This document shows positions 21,302 through 33,248 of a stretch of 64,000 nt of DNA, one piece after another. Source of the stretch: Ixodes scapularis (taxonomy: Eukaryota > Arthropoda > Arachnida > Ixodida > Ixodidae); the NCBI RefSeq assembly GCF_016920785.2, contig NW_024609836.1, positions 65,141,930 to 65,205,929 of the forward strand, written 5' to 3'. Position 1 is the stretch's first letter. The number at the start of each line of letters is the position of its first letter. Both the position numbers and the translations under genes were made by a program. Under the pieces are notes generated by a model. The model saw only the letters and a list, made by a program, of their open reading frames with translations. It had not been told where the DNA came from and ran no database searches.

Positions 21302-23154
21302 TACGTCACGCCGCGGTTGTGGCGCTTCGGGAACTTCCGGTTTAGGGGTGTGGGCGGTAGTCGCCATGCGGGACGGGCATTCTTGTGTTGTTTTGAAAGA
21401 AACCAGAATAAAACCTCAAATCTTGTCAAAACACCGAGAACGGGGTTGTACCAAAAGAGCCGGGAAAAATGTGGATATCACTCTTTATGTGTTTGCTGCC
21501 TGCTCGATTCTTCTGAGAACGTGGATATGAGCCGTGAAAAGGGTACAACAGACACAGTCGGACCACGATTGCTTGTACGGGACACAGTTTGGGTAGAATT
21601 CACAAATACTTGTGGTCGTCAGATTTATTTATTTTCTTCCAACATAAACGCGGGTAAACCGTCAAGTTGTCCGGAGCACCCGCGGACCAGGTTCAGTGCT
21701 ACTTCACGTTCAAACGGCCGTCTAATCGTTCAAACTGTCGTCTGCTCGCTCAAACGACAGCGGCCAGTAGACCAAACGTTGCGGTAAGCGCGGGCCCAAA
21801 AAACTTCTAAGTTATTTTTTTGGGGGTAAATAGGCTCGGCGTAAACAGTAGATACAGGGAGATGTTGATCATTGTTACCAGTGACCATCACCTACTTGTT
21901 ATGCCTGATTCACTTGGTCCGATTCTGCTTGCGATTTTCAGTATCGATGTCAAGCATCGCAGACGACCTCCACGCTTTTGCAGCCCGAGCAACGTGGCGA
22001 CTGAACATGGCGAGCAGAATCTCATCATTTGAATCAGGTTTAGCGTCCATTCTGCGGCGTTCATACAGAAGGAATCGCTGCGCGTCACATTTGTTAAGCG
22101 AAGTTTTGCGATGTAACGAGCCTCGTAAATTTCTCTCAGGCCACTGAAGTGTTAAGAAATTGCTAGGAAAACGTAAAATGAACAATACAAGTGAAAAAAT
22201 AAAAAAAGAAGCACGGGGACTCATTCCGACGCCAACATCAAATTCCAATGGTTTGTATTTGCGGGACGTGGCGCTTATAGACCACACCCCATCGCGCATG
22301 CGCAGCGCCGGTGCCGTGCCGCTAGGGGCGCTCCGGTTTGTTTGTAAACACGAGCTGGTGTATTGGCGACTCTAGCGAAATCGACGCCGCGTAGCGGCAC
22401 CGCCGAGAAGCTCAGAAGAGGAGGTCGTTTCGTCTCTGTCGTCTGCTATCGCTGCTTGGTTCTTGTAGGCAGCATGGAAGCAAACATCGTTTCCAGAAAT
22501 TATTTTTATGCTTCCGCCGTGTCATTCCCACGCAATGACTAGAATAAGGTTTCTACCGTCAATAAATTGCTTTGCTTTCATATGTAACACCGACTTTACG
22601 CTGCAGTGCAAGACATTTATGGTGGTCCGCGTGCTAAACAACGAAAACGGCCTCCTTTCGTCGGCCATTCTGACTGACCAGCGCGCCCCCTTTAGTTCGC
22701 TGGAGTCGCGAATAGAGGGGCCTTAGGTCGAACTCCTCCTCACCGACCTCTAGCCATGTGACTTCCCCGCTAGCAAATCAGCGTTGAGCTTTCTTCATTC
22801 CTCCGCTCCCTCCGTCAACCAATCACCGTCGAGCTTCGCGGTCACTTCGCTTTTTGGGCTTTACGAAATGTTGAGCTAAAGACCATTTTATGTTAATGAT
22901 GTAGCTTCGGACATTGTTTCAATTTTTGTTTCTGACGTCTTTAGGGGAGGCATTTTCTTCTGAGAGCCTAATTCATGAACTTACGTGAGGTTCGTGGAAA
23001 TATGTGCATACGCAGTAAAAATATGCAGTATAGTGTTTTTTTTTCAGTGCTGAGATATTTAATCAGCGACATAGCTTATGGTAGCTGTGTCTACCCTAGA
23101 GCGTACCTTTTTTCTCAAGTATGAACGTTATCAATCATCTGTGTTTGTATCTAA
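21302..23154. other. gene 1 intron 1, no further gene
   Basis: Short frames only. 22280-22370 has TGTTTGTAAACACGAGCTGG near CGCGCATGCGCAG, resembling parts of dispersed repeat D. This segment has no counterpart in gene 2 and appears to be inserted. Confidence 0.35.
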
Positions 23155-23563
23155 AGGCCCGTTCACACTCTTGCAACCGAGTACGACCGAGAGAGACGAG
23201 ATCTGTTGAAACCTCTTGAAATTTCTCAGGACGAGAGAACACACTGACATGATTGCGCCATCTAGGCGGTAACCCTGGAGCTGCATTTCACAAGAACGAA
23301 GGTTTTGCAAGATTTCGGAGGTCCATTGTACGTAATACCTATGAGAAAGGTTCGCTTATAACGTCGACAAAAGACTTTCGAGCCAAGAAAGAAAGGATAA
23401 TGCGCGAGAGAAATAGAAAATATGCCGGACTGCCAAACTTCCACGGTTACTCAATAGATGGCACCAGTGTGTCGTCTTGTTTTAAGAAGTTTCACTTCCA
23501 AGGCACCTTGTCTTAAGATGTTCCAAGGCACCTGGCAGGGGTCGCAAGTGTGTGAACGAGCCT
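23155..23563. mobile_element. Harbinger-like MITE, 409 bp
   Basis: Ends AGGCCCGTTCACACTCTTGC and (right, reverse complement) AGGCTCGTTCACACACTTGC are flanked by TAA on the left and TTA on the right, compatible with a mutated TWA duplication. The termini resemble those of 15157-16038. The 87-codon frame inside shows no transposase motif. Confidence 0.7.
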
Positions 23564-23646
23564 TTACAGTTTCATTTGGCGATTTTGGCATACGGAACTC
23601 AATCAGTCAGATTTGAGCGATTACATAGAGTTCTGAAGGGGCTTAC

Positions 23647-23695
23647 CTGCGACTGAGAAAATGAGACAGACGACAATCAGCGTGGTGGTCCTCAT
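23647..23695 (-). CDS. gene 1 first coding exon: signal peptide
   Basis: ATG at 23693-23695 begins MRTTTLIVVCLIFSVA plus one base, ending at the donor GCAG|GTAAGC. This is a short arginine start followed by an 11-residue hydrophobic core, a typical signal peptide for secretion. It differs from the gene 2 exon at 43.8 kb by only a few bases, and both end in the same phase. Joined with the exons at 17.3 and 12.6 kb it gives one uninterrupted frame of 85 codons including the stop. Confidence 0.85.
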
Positions 23696-23933
23696 AATCA
23701 TTCTTTTTCTCACTGCAAATTATGTGACTCTAGAAGATAAAATATGGTTTAACAACGCCCATGCAAGCCCAAGCAACACGGTCGTACTTTTTTGGTAACA
23801 AGGATATATAGCCCTAGAAGGCGTGCATCGCCATAGAAGGACGCGTAATTCCATACAGCGTTAGTAAAGGTACGAGGCAACAACGAAAATATGGTTCATT
23901 TTTCACGAAAATATCGGGAATGTAGTACGTACC
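23647..23933 (-). promoter_or_regulatory. gene 1 5'UTR exon structure
   Basis: Upstream of the ATG, TTATCTTCTAG|AG is a good acceptor (exon from 23729). It is followed upstream by a 203-nt intron whose donor is GGG|GTACGT after 23933. The same arrangement and surrounding sequence (CACATAATTTG after the acceptor, CGGAGACGA before the donor) exist in gene 2, so the untranslated first exon is conserved. The transcription start is not identified. A TATAAAA on the minus strand at about 24260 is a possible but unsupported core promoter. Confidence 0.55.
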
Positions 23934-26298
23934 CCTAGAGCTCGTCTCCGTTGTCGAGGTCCGTAGTCAAATGCTACGAGTCAGACTAGAGGGTTTTATC
24001 GACAGGTGTTGGCACCAATTTCGCGCAGGAAACAGAGAGCCCGGATACGGTAAATGGCTTTTTCTAAAAAAGGTCGCGAATGAACGACGTTGCTCAATGC
24101 CGGTACACTACAGGTGCATTTACGTTGTTTTGATTACAAGCAACTTCGGGACCTTTTTTTTTATGTATGAGGCGGATAGGACGCTGAACACACCTGTCGA
24201 AGACACGTTCGTGGCACCGTAGTGTTGTGACAGTCCCAATTTGTGTCTCCCTCCCTTACCAATTTTATACAGCCGTCCCGATCATTTCGTGAAAGAATGG
24301 AGCGATGCGCTAAAACAAATGAGCAAATAAAATATTCTCGTACACAGGCATCGAAGGCTCGAGACAAAGAATAAGTACTTATGGCTCGCTTCGTAGCTTC
24401 TGGGTTTCTGAAGTGAAGGAAGAACGCTGCACTGGGGCACTATGGGAATGTTTTGGGGATTAAACGCGTATTCGCTTTTTGCTTCGGGTTTCGTTTGCCA
24501 CATTTGCTGTACATTGGAGAAGAGGCTAGATCAGTGACGATAGTCAACAATTTCAACCAAAGTTTTGTAAGTAGATGAAGTATGCAGTACATCAGAACGT
24601 AGTACCGGCTGTTTTTTCTTGTTGCAATTATTCTATTGTTGTGCACGCTACTTTGACAAACTATATTTTTTTGCTTTATCTTGTTATACATTAGGGTAAC
24701 GATTACCGAATTTATTAATTCTCACGATCACATATAGCAGTCAAAAACTCGCCATGACAGCACCGCATTAAATTTAAGTATTTGTTAATATTAGCCAAGA
24801 GCTCACAAAACACATGCAAGATAAAGACCATGTCAGCCGTGGGTTGTTTAAGGATTCAAGACTTATAACTTAGAGAAAAACGATAAGTTTTAATACGAAC
24901 CAAACTCGAAAACTAAAAACCGAAAATATTTGTTCAAGATCAAATCCAAGAAATACGCAAAATTAAAACAACGAAAAACTACATTGACAACATAAATGTA
25001 AAAAAACAACAACTAAGTGCTATGCGTACAAAACACGTGACCATGTCAAATTCTCTTTACGAATGAAAGGCTGAACGACAAAGTTTATTCACTATATAGG
25101 AAATATTAAGTTTTGTAGACGTATAATGAAAGCAGGTCGCGGATATGCGATCTTCAGCTGTCTTTTTTTTTATTCTTGAATTACACTAATATTTTATAGA
25201 CGCTTATATCTAAAAAAAATAAACTGCCACGTTTTAAGCTCTGGCGTAAAGGTAAAAGAAAAGCGAGAATAGCGTATCTGTACCGCTGAAGTTGTCGAAT
25301 ACAACATGTGGCGTTCAGGAAATCACGTACTAGAGAACAAAATAATAGTATACTATATTAAAGCCAATACTGACGTAGTAACTACGTTATTGGTGTGTGA
25401 GCCGCGAGTGGAGTTTTTTTTAAAATCAATCTTATACGAACACATACATTATGCCTAATTTTAATATAATCCTGAGCACGCCAATCTGTTGTTTTCTTTT
25501 AATTTTATAGAACGAAATATAGTCGCTTCAGATTATTAAAACTCGCGAAAATATATATTTTTTTTTCTATACGGGTGTACCCGGCACCGTTTTTAAGGAT
25601 ACCAAAGACTCTAAAGCCAGAATTTGATTTTCTTTTCTTTCTCTATTTCTTTTTAGTATAACATTATTCTGAAGTATAGATGTCATAGAATCACGTTTGG
25701 TAAATTCCATTTTATCAGTCCACCAATGGCTAACCCACCACGCTGTCAAAATAATATAAAGACCCCCCCCCCCCCCCCTTTCTTCAAAAAAAAAAAAAAG
25801 AAAAAAAAAAGAAAAAAAAGGAAACATTTGTTATCTTTTGGTTGAGATATCAGCTCGTTCAAGTGACCTATCTAAAAAGAAGTGGCGTCATTGATTGTTA
25901 AAATACCCTAGAAAATCTCCGCTCCAAAATATTTTCGTCCACTTCAAGAATATTCTTCCCACCTTAAAAAGTTTCTCCTCCCCTCGACGCCTTCTCGGCA
26001 GCGACGCTGCACCACTTGATTTTTTACGTCAGCTAAAATGGGACAGTGCAGGACACCCATTGAACACAAGAGCTGCCTCAGCGCTCGGCTAGGACTCGTG
26101 TTTTCCCTCGTGTGGCATGAGTGAAAGCACGTTGTCACCTTCTAACTGACGCAGAAAATCTGGCCTTTCGGCCTTGCCGTTGCTCCTCCCTCTGTTTGGC
26201 CGACGGTCCATTCGGTTTCTGCGTTTGACCGCCGTCTCGCATTAATGCTCTACCGCGCCGCCGTGGCACCGTTCGTTTCGGCCTGACATTTCGGCCTG
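23934..26298. other. intergenic, AT-rich
   Basis: Upstream region of gene 1. It contains a C/A homopolymer block (about 25761-25820), and no exon or domain is recognised. A minus-strand frame at 24161-24367 has several cysteines but no convincing splice or domain pattern. Confidence 0.35.
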
Positions 26299-26350
26299 AC
26301 GAGTAGTGGGCGACCCCCTCGCTTCCGAAGGAGTCGCCCACTACTCGTCG
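26299..26350. repeat. 17-bp perfect hairpin
   Basis: GACGAGTAGTGGGCGAC and GTCGCCCACTACTCGTC form perfect arms around an 18-nt loop rich in C and T. Confidence 0.8.
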
Positions 26351-26404
26351 GTAATGCATTTACCAATTGAAAACAATAAATAAATCTGGTCATGAAGTAT
26401 GTAG

Positions 26405-26580
26405 AGGACAACACACACTGTTAACAAACAAGCCCGCGCGTGCCCACACCTGGTGTGGGCACCACGCAAGCGCAGAAACCACATTCGCGTGAGAGGAAGC
26501 ATCTGCGCATGCGCAGTGGGGACAGCAGCGCCACCGCAGGGGCGTGACGTCAGAGAGTTGAGTCGGTGCATAGTGACCGA
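26405..26580. repeat. dispersed repeat D, copy 2
   Basis: Homologous to 18605-18790, with CAAACAAGCCCGC, CCCACACC, GCGCATGCGCAGT and GACAGCAGCGCCACCG. Ordinary open frames on the minus strand here are repeat-derived. Confidence 0.65.
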
Positions 26581-28640
26581 AGCACCGGGCACGATTTATC
26601 ATGTTCACGCTTTTTTGCCTCGTGATTGGCTTTATTGGCCCTGCGGTGTTCCTGCCGTCCAATACAGCCATCTCATTGGCTGCGGAGTAGCGAGTAGATC
26701 GCGGCTTGCCCCGCCTCCCGATCCCTCAGCTTGTCAGTGACCATAACTGCCCATATGACATGGTTTGTACAATATGTAAGTGCACGCAACGTCAATGCAA
26801 CGTCAAAAGAATATCGCGCCATAGAGCGCTTTTTTGGGGTTCTAACTTACGAGTGTGAGAATATTGTTACGAATCGAATAACGCCACGTCGTTCTTAGCT
26901 TCGACATTGCAAAGAGAGCCAGTATACGTTGCGTGTCTCCGTAGAACTGTAGAAGATATGTGAATGACGCAGCGCTATTTGATCCGAACCACTATTCACG
27001 CTAAACTTATTTCTATTTCCGTAATTGTTCGCCGAACTTTTCTGTAGACGGCACCGATTGGGTCCCCCATGAAATTTTCGGGAAAATAAACGCATCAGAT
27101 TTCGCTCGAGTGCACACAATGTTATTCTCCTGCCTCCTACCGTTATTTAGTGTATGTTCGTTTGTTTAGTTGGACGTTCGAGTCGCTTGTTTTTAGACTC
27201 AAGGACCAAGCAGTAAGCTGGAGCATGTGGTGCCACAATCCACGCAGATGTGGCAACAATATACCCACGCGACACTGTTTTATTTCCTATCGAGTATTGA
27301 ACAAAACAACACATGCCAGGTGTGTGTGTGTGTGTTTGTGTGTGCACCCTCTGGGGTGATTTATTTTTCAGAACCTGTTTTTGTCCGCTTTTTCTATACA
27401 TTGAAACGCTCACCTTGTGTCGTTGCTACAACAAATGTGCAGAGCAGCTTTGAAAGTATAGCGCAGCATCAGCAGGTTGAAATAACGCAAACTGCTCTGA
27501 CGTCTGTTTTCAAAATTTGTCGACAAGCTTATCGATCTTGTTAAGGGTGCTGACGTGAGTGTCGTTTGAAAGTATCACCTGGATTTATAGTCGTAATAAG
27601 TGAAAATGTAAAGGTTCAGAATTGTCACTTGCTTTCCTTTACTTTCGGGTGGTACCTCAAAATACCAGGCAATGTTTAGAAAAATCTGCACACCTTCACA
27701 CGCAAAATAAAGGCAATGTTGCAGGGTTTGAAAACTAATTTAAATTTCGATGATGTAACGAAATATGCACATTACACAATTTAAAACTTCCTGCTTGATT
27801 TTTTTTTTTTGCATTTTTCTCATTAATCTTGGTAATTTTATGACTCGTCTGCACTATAAACAGGTCAGAACAGTTTGCGTTTTGAGAACGCACGATTTAC
27901 TTGGAACTGTGCAGACCCGATTTGAATACTTAAAGCGGGATGTCTTGATACTTATCGTAAGTGGTGTGAACATGCCATTCAAATTTTAGTATTCTTGAAT
28001 TCGAAAAATGTTTTTTTAAGTGAGGGACACTAGTCAGGGGAAATCACTGTAAATTAGTTGTTTTTCAGATACTACTTCTACATTGAATGGAATGAGAGAT
28101 ATCTTCCTTTTCAATCTGTATATTTGTTTTCTAAACTTTCTATATTTTTAAAACCACTGGTACGAAAATGAGTACTACCTTAAAACCAATTTAGTAATAC
28201 AAAGAATATAGTTAATGATTTGTTTCTTAAGCCTACTAAATAATAAAATGTCGGTCAATATCGATAGTTCCACTAAATAAAATGACTCCATGTGCATATT
28301 CCCTTAACTTCACCAACTTCGGAGGCTTTTCGGACCCTACAAGGCACGTCGTCGACTTGGAGGTCTGAATTACGAGGTGATGCCTGACGGAACAAGAACA
28401 TCATCACGCCGGCCACCACTACCTGTAGTCGTCCACGTCGTGCGCCTCCCAAGCCGCACTACGTTCGATAAGACTGTGAACTGCAGTTCCGTACGACGCT
28501 CGATAGGACAGCGTTTTACCAGCCTCCGCAGTTTCCCATTTTTTTTTGTTCGTTTTACTCTGTCTTGTTTGCTTGCACGTTGCAGCGAGGCGATGTTCTT
28601 TTTAAAAGGGAGGGTAATGCCACGCGCGCCTCTGAGCCAG
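26581..28640. other. no supported gene
   Basis: A short (GT)n run lies near 27320-27345. Frames up to about 115 codons are present but none is recognisable. Confidence 0.35.
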
Positions 28641-28646
28641 CGCGTC

Positions 28647-28710
28647 CCAGACCGAATGGTTGTCGTGTTTGACTCGCACGCAAAGAGCCGCGGTTCGATT
28701 CCTGGGAGCG
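28647..28710 (+). repeat. possible tRNA-like/SINE head
   Basis: A B-box-like GGTTCGATTCC (28692-28702) lies between TCCCAG and CTGGGA, which can pair as an acceptor-like stem. The T-arm does not fold normally and the A box is weak, so this is at best a degenerate tRNA-derived repeat. Confidence 0.35.
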
Positions 28711-28734
28711 AACGTATCTTTTAGTTATTTCTGT

Positions 28735-29036
28735 AAATGTGGTGTTCTGGTAAATTTGAGAACCCTGTTGCTTGTTCAAAGTCAGAATGTTGTAAGCGCC
28801 GAACTTTCCGCGTCGATTGCTCCGGAAGTGCGTTCGTGTACATAAGGGACTCCGCGTGGCCAGCCGGAGGGAGCCTCTCTCTTGCGCTCGAACCTGCTGT
28901 CACGTCGACTTCAACGCCCGCGACGCTCTGTTGTTATCTTCTGTTTCCTTATTGGTTTAGCACCAGTTCGCGCCGCCATTAAACGTCTCAGTTTCCTAAG
29001 TTAATATTTCGGTCGTCACCTTGCATTTCGTGACAA
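28735..29036 (+). mobile_element. possible solo LTR
   Basis: The stretch begins TGTGG and ends TTTCGTGACA, and near its end reads ATTAAACG...TTTCGGTCGTCACC, the style of arthropod LTR ends. A matching target duplication was not seen, so the call is weak. Confidence 0.3.
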
Positions 29037-30139
29037 TACGACTGATAAGGTGTTATCAACCACACCGACAACTGGGTATGATTTGCAGTGTCTAGATATT
29101 TAAGCAAGCACAGTAATCTCCTGGGACAGCAGTGCTAAGGCGAACTTGCTCTGCCCTAGTAGTCGTACAATGTCAACCTTTGGCGACAAAGTATTTCCCT
29201 TTTACTTAACCAGTGTTAAGTACGTTAGAAAAAACTTGAGTAATTTGTACCAAATTGTTTATTCCGGTAGTTCTGAACAGCTTTGGACCACAACTCACAC
29301 GATTCAGGTAACTGTGCCGGTGATAAATTTCCCCTTCTCGATACTTTAAGCAATTCACCGAGTAGCGAGAAAACACGAAATAAGCAGTCCGTGAAGTATA
29401 AAGGCTTAATTAAGACATTACAGTTATCTCAGTCGTAGAAAGAAAATAGTGACCAAACAATACATGTTTTTATAACGTATAACTAAAGATGTGGATTATT
29501 GAATATAACAGGTAAATTAGTGACTGATTTTTTCTGGGACCATGGTCATGATGGGAAAGAAATAATAAAGATTGGTAATGTGCTTTTTAAGCAATGCAAA
29601 TTATAAAAAAAAAAAGAAAAACATAAAAAACTACGAGAACAAGATATGTTTAAATTCGTATTGTTATACTAGTCCGGCACTGAGCCCTTTTTATCGGGAA
29701 ACTAACAACTTATAATTTTTAACACGAGTAAGACACTTGAAGCAAACAGCGATAGTCCACCGCTGAGGCGTACCAGATGCCCTTCGATGGTTTCGGCACT
29801 TAAAACGCTCCAATGTTTCTTTTTGGGTTCGGGCAACACAACCTAGACAGAAGGCCAGACGAATTTATGACGTCACCTACAAGAAGCCCACACAGGGCAC
29901 TGACTGAACACGAGTCCCCGTCGAACGCTGACGAAAAGCTCGTGTCGTATTTCTGCCCCGTGTTGGCCGATTGTAAGTGACGTGGCGAATCCGGCAATGC
30001 GGCCTTCTGCCATGGTGTATATTCTTGCAGCGGGTTAGAAGCGGTCGGCGTCAGAACCGAGCCGCGTTTAGATTTTGGGTGTAAGGAGCGGACAGCCCTA
30101 TCTCGAGAGATGTACAAGTGTCATTTAGAAAACTTCGTC
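29037..30139. other. no supported gene
   Basis: Mostly AT-rich. 29890-29970 resembles the palindromic repeat at 5586-5643 (ACACGAG, GCCCCGTGTTGGCC). Confidence 0.35.
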
Positions 30140-30286
30140 ATATTATAATGCAATTGAATGCAAAGGTGCAAGCGAGCTGGACAAGAATGACGAAAATAAT
30201 GCTTGGAGAAGGGGAACAAGAGGGACAAAGGACAAACACAAATCTCCAAACACAGCTAGGTGACTGGTGCGCGACCGAAAAAATCC

Positions 30287-30358
30287 GCCTGGTCCGGGTA
30301 TCGAACCCGGGACCTCTCCATTACAGGTGAAGCGCTCTACCAACTGAGCTAACCAGGG
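30287..30358 (-). tRNA. tRNA-Thr-like sequence (probably SINE head or pseudogene)
   Basis: A cloverleaf can be drawn with acceptor CCTGGT/ACCAGG, D-arm GCTC/GAGC, a T-arm CCGGG-TTCGATA-CCCGG and an anticodon loop CCTGTAA. The apparent anticodon is TGT (threonine). Position 33 is C in place of the universal T and the anticodon stem has wobble pairs, so a working tRNA is doubtful. Confidence 0.5.
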
Positions 30359-30673
30359 GTTAGACGTCAGTAGAGCAAACGGGTTTTATCAGCACTGTAC
30401 CTGTAATGGAGAGGTCCCGGGTTCGATACCCGGACCAGGCGGATTTTTTCGGTCGCGCACCAGTCACCTAGCTGTGTTTGGAGATTTGTGTTTTTCCTAT
30501 GTTCCTCTTGTTCCCCTTCTCCAGGGATTATTTTCGTCATTCTTGTCCAGCTCGCTTGCACTTTCGCATTTAATTGCATTATAATAACAACCTTAAATTG
30601 CAAGCTTCACCCTTGTTGGTGTTAGACTGGTGGCGGCTGATAAAACCCGTTTGCTCTATACCGACGTCTAACC

Positions 30674-30744
30674 CCTAGTTAGCTCAGTTGGTAGAGCGCT
30701 CCACCCGTAATGGAGAGGTCCCGGGTTCGATACCCGGACCAGGC
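30674..30744 (+). tRNA. tRNA-Thr-like sequence, anticodon CGT form
   Basis: Same fold as its neighbours. The loop is CCCGTAA between CTCCA and TGGAG, so the apparent anticodon is CGT. Position 33 is C. The first acceptor pairs are weakened (CCTAGTT). A and B boxes (TAGCTCAGTTGG and GGTTCGATACC) are intact, so transcription by RNA polymerase III is possible even if the RNA is not a tRNA. Confidence 0.5.
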
Positions 30745-30977
30745 GGATTTTTTCGGTCGCTCACCAGTCACCTAGCTGTGTTTGGAGATTTGTGTTTTTC
30801 CTATGTTCCTCTTGTTCCCCTTCTCCAGGGATTATTTTCGTCATTCTTGTCCAGTTCGCTTGCACCTTTGCATTCAATTGCATTATAGTAACAACCTTAA
30901 ATTCCAAGCTTCACCCTTGTTGGTGTTAGACTGGTGGCGGCTGATCAAACCCGTTTGCTCTATACCGACGTCTAACT

Positions 30978-31048
30978 CCTGGTTAGCTCAGTTGGTAGAG
31001 CGCTCCACCTGTAATGGAGAGGTCCCGGGTTCGATACCCGGACCAGGC
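30978..31048 (+). tRNA. tRNA-Thr-like sequence, anticodon TGT form
   Basis: The best-preserved head of the array, with acceptor CCTGGT/ACCAGG, D-arm GCTC/GAGC, a perfect 5-bp anticodon stem CTCCA/TGGAG and a perfect T-arm. The loop CCTGTAA again has C33. It is followed by the same TTTTTT-containing tail as the other units, which could act as a polymerase III terminator. Confidence 0.5.
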
Positions 31049-31155
31049 GGATTTTTTCGGTCGCGCACCAGTCACCTAGCTGTGTTTGGAGATTTGCGTT
31101 TGTCCTTTGTCCCCCTTGTTCCCCTTTTCCAGGGATTATTTTCGTCATTCGTCAT

Positions 31156-31593
31156 ATTCATGGCTACTCTGACTGACGAAGTGAATCGTATTCCGCGCTC
31201 CGAGATTCTTCCGTGTTGTGCACTGATTTTCTCCGTACAAGCTTTGCGGGACCGTGGATGCGCGGGCTTTTAAGAAGTGTGTGGTACATTTAATAGAACG
31301 CAGGCAGCTTCAGCGTTCAATAAATCATAATAACTGACGTTCACTGGATGGAGAAGCCGATGGGTCGACCGATATTCCAGTCATTTCAAGACGATTAGTT
31401 ACCCCAAGCCAACTTTAGTTCCACGTGGAGGGTAAGTTCCATTATAAATTTTATCAACGCGAAAAAGAGCCTGGGCCCGACGGTGTGTTGAACGTAGAAA
31501 GGAATTCACATAAATCATAAATCGGTTTCTCAAGAATGCGATGAAATAGAGCGATCCCACCGGCGTGTTTCGTTACGGCGCCGCTGCCGGCAC
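31156..31593. other. no supported gene
   Basis: Right flank of the array. Nothing is recognised. Confidence 0.3.
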
Positions 31594-31985
31594 GGATCAT
31601 GGCATTGCCTCCTCTATACTGACAAAGCCTGGCAGATCGCCACGAGAAGCGGCCGCCGAAATTGAAAAGGCGCCAGACAATAGATGAGAGTATAGCCACT
31701 TGACAGGCGCCCTGCTACGGCGAGACGCCGAAACACGCCTCTCTCGAGCGATGGAATGTCCGCTCGTGCTCCTCGCGTTCCTCGAGCTACCGCTTGTTTT
31801 CTCGTCGGGTTTGAAAACCATGTTTCGGGGCCTCGCCGCTGCAAATAGTGTGCGCTGACGTCCAGGTTCCCCGAGAAATGCTCTGTGCTACCATATCCTC
31901 TCGCTCCAAATCTGTGACCGGCCACTTTATGGCTCCGTCGTCGAACTGCCAGGCTTTGTGAGTATAGAGGAGGCCATGATCATGG
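31594..31985. mobile_element. 392-bp inverted-repeat element (family E)
   Basis: The left arm GGATCATGGC...CCTCCTCTATACTGACAAAG continues CCTGGCAG. The right arm in reverse complement has GATCATGGCCTCCTCTATAC, then TCACAAAGCCTGGCAG. A four-base indel separates the arms. A related fragment lies at 44567-44640 (AAAGCCTGGCA, CACGAGAAGCGGCC). It is non-autonomous, with no coding. Confidence 0.7.
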
Positions 31986-33248
31986 CAATCCTAGTCTTTT
32001 TGCACGCGCGACAACTCCGGTGGAGCTCTGCACGAGCCGAGCACTATAGACGGCACTAGCCATCTCGTGCACTGGCACCTGTCCCCTGGGAGCAACATTT
32101 ATGGCGGCGTCAGGCACGCGAGGAACGATAGGTGAGATCGGTCTGTTTAACATAGAAATCTCGTAAAAAAAAAAAAAAAAAAAAAAAGAAATTAAAACAA
32201 GTTTTTTTTGTCTGTTTGTTAGAGAGAGAAAAGCAAGAAAACTAACTGACCGGTTCGTGTTTTTGGTGCTCTCTCTGTTTCGAGGTGCGCAAGTGTCACG
32301 ATCCCCGGGCACATCCACTTTGATTTTCTTTATGAGAGCCGGAGGTCTTAGTAGATTCGGTCACTACAGTGGAACTAATAATATTTTAGTTAAAAACCAT
32401 AAAACAAAATTACCGGAGAAATAATGAAAATAAAAGACGAAACGTTTTTGTATGCACTACGACAAGTTCACGTGAAACTATCAATATAGTATGGGCACAT
32501 AATTGATTAAACATGGTGTCTAATATTTACTTCACACGAATATCACGCTCTCAATCATTCTTCCCATGCGCACAACTGGACAATATGAAGGCTCTATAGT
32601 TACGTTCCACCTCCAATGACGTAAGGGCGTTCTGTTCTTCAAGTTATATCCCTCTCAACGTGTCAGAAAATGTATTTCTTTTATCGTAATTATTTTGTTA
32701 CCAGGTGCAGTACTGTGTGAGCACTCCTTTTTAACGTGTGACTTTGTTGGTCTGTTTCAAGGGATCCAAAAGCGCACCTTACTCGCGCCTTTATTGAGAC
32801 AGCCAAGAGCGCGCACTTGCACGCCGAATAAATAAACAAAAAAGCGCTCCAAAGCTGCCCCTAATCAACCAGGGAAATTCCCCATAAAAAGTCTGCCCTT
32901 CTTTATATAGACGCGCTACCTCCATTGGGGAAAAAAAGTAATACAGCAATTTTAGTGAGAGTACAATTACCTCTCTAGGGTAATTCATTGCTTTAATACT
33001 TTAGTGTCACAAAAATAATGACTTAGATTACTAGAAAAGGTAATTTAATAAAGATAACTTCAAGACACTAATATCGTTACTGCACCAGCTGTCACTTGCA
33101 AAAAAACAAAACAAAAAAAAGTTTCTTGAGATGTTTGCAACATACCTCTTACCAGGGTGTACTGCTCTCTGATAATGGCCGGGAGCACGTTTCCGAAGAT
33201 TCCGTCAACTTTTGAGCGTCAACAGAATTGCGGAGGGCGTAATGCTCT
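31986..33248. other. no supported gene
   Basis: AT-rich spacer with a poly-A at 32164-32187. Nothing is recognised. Confidence 0.3.

Larger units (their letters stand above)
30140..31155. repeat. 304-bp tRNA-Thr-like tandem array with inverted first unit
   Basis: Each unit has a tRNA-like head, then TTTTTTCGGTCGC, CACCAGTCACCTAGCTGTGT, a pyrimidine-rich stretch and TTTGCATT-type ends. Then follow TGGTGGCGGCTGAT, AAACCCGTTTGCTCTA and ACGTCTAAC before the next head. Heads on the plus strand recur every 304 bp (at 30403, 30707 and 31011 by the same internal mark). The leftmost unit (30140-30358) is in the opposite orientation, and the first plus unit has lost its 5' half at the junction (about 30359-30399). 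This is a tRNA-derived SINE-like sequence arranged as a tandem array. Confidence 0.8.

Noticed and set aside
24161..24367. Cysteine-containing minus frame, considered as a further secreted exon
   Set aside because: Possible donors exist but no acceptor or module spacing, and phase does not fit the neighbouring exons.
30978..31048. Functional tRNA-Thr gene
   Set aside because: The universal T at position 33 is C, the heads sit in a 304-bp repeat with long shared tails, and variants mutate freely; a SINE-like or pseudogene origin is more likely.
30143..31273. Frames repeating VPGSIPGPGGFFRS
   Set aside because: They are translations of the tRNA-like heads (CCCGGGTTCGATACCCGG) and not a protein family.
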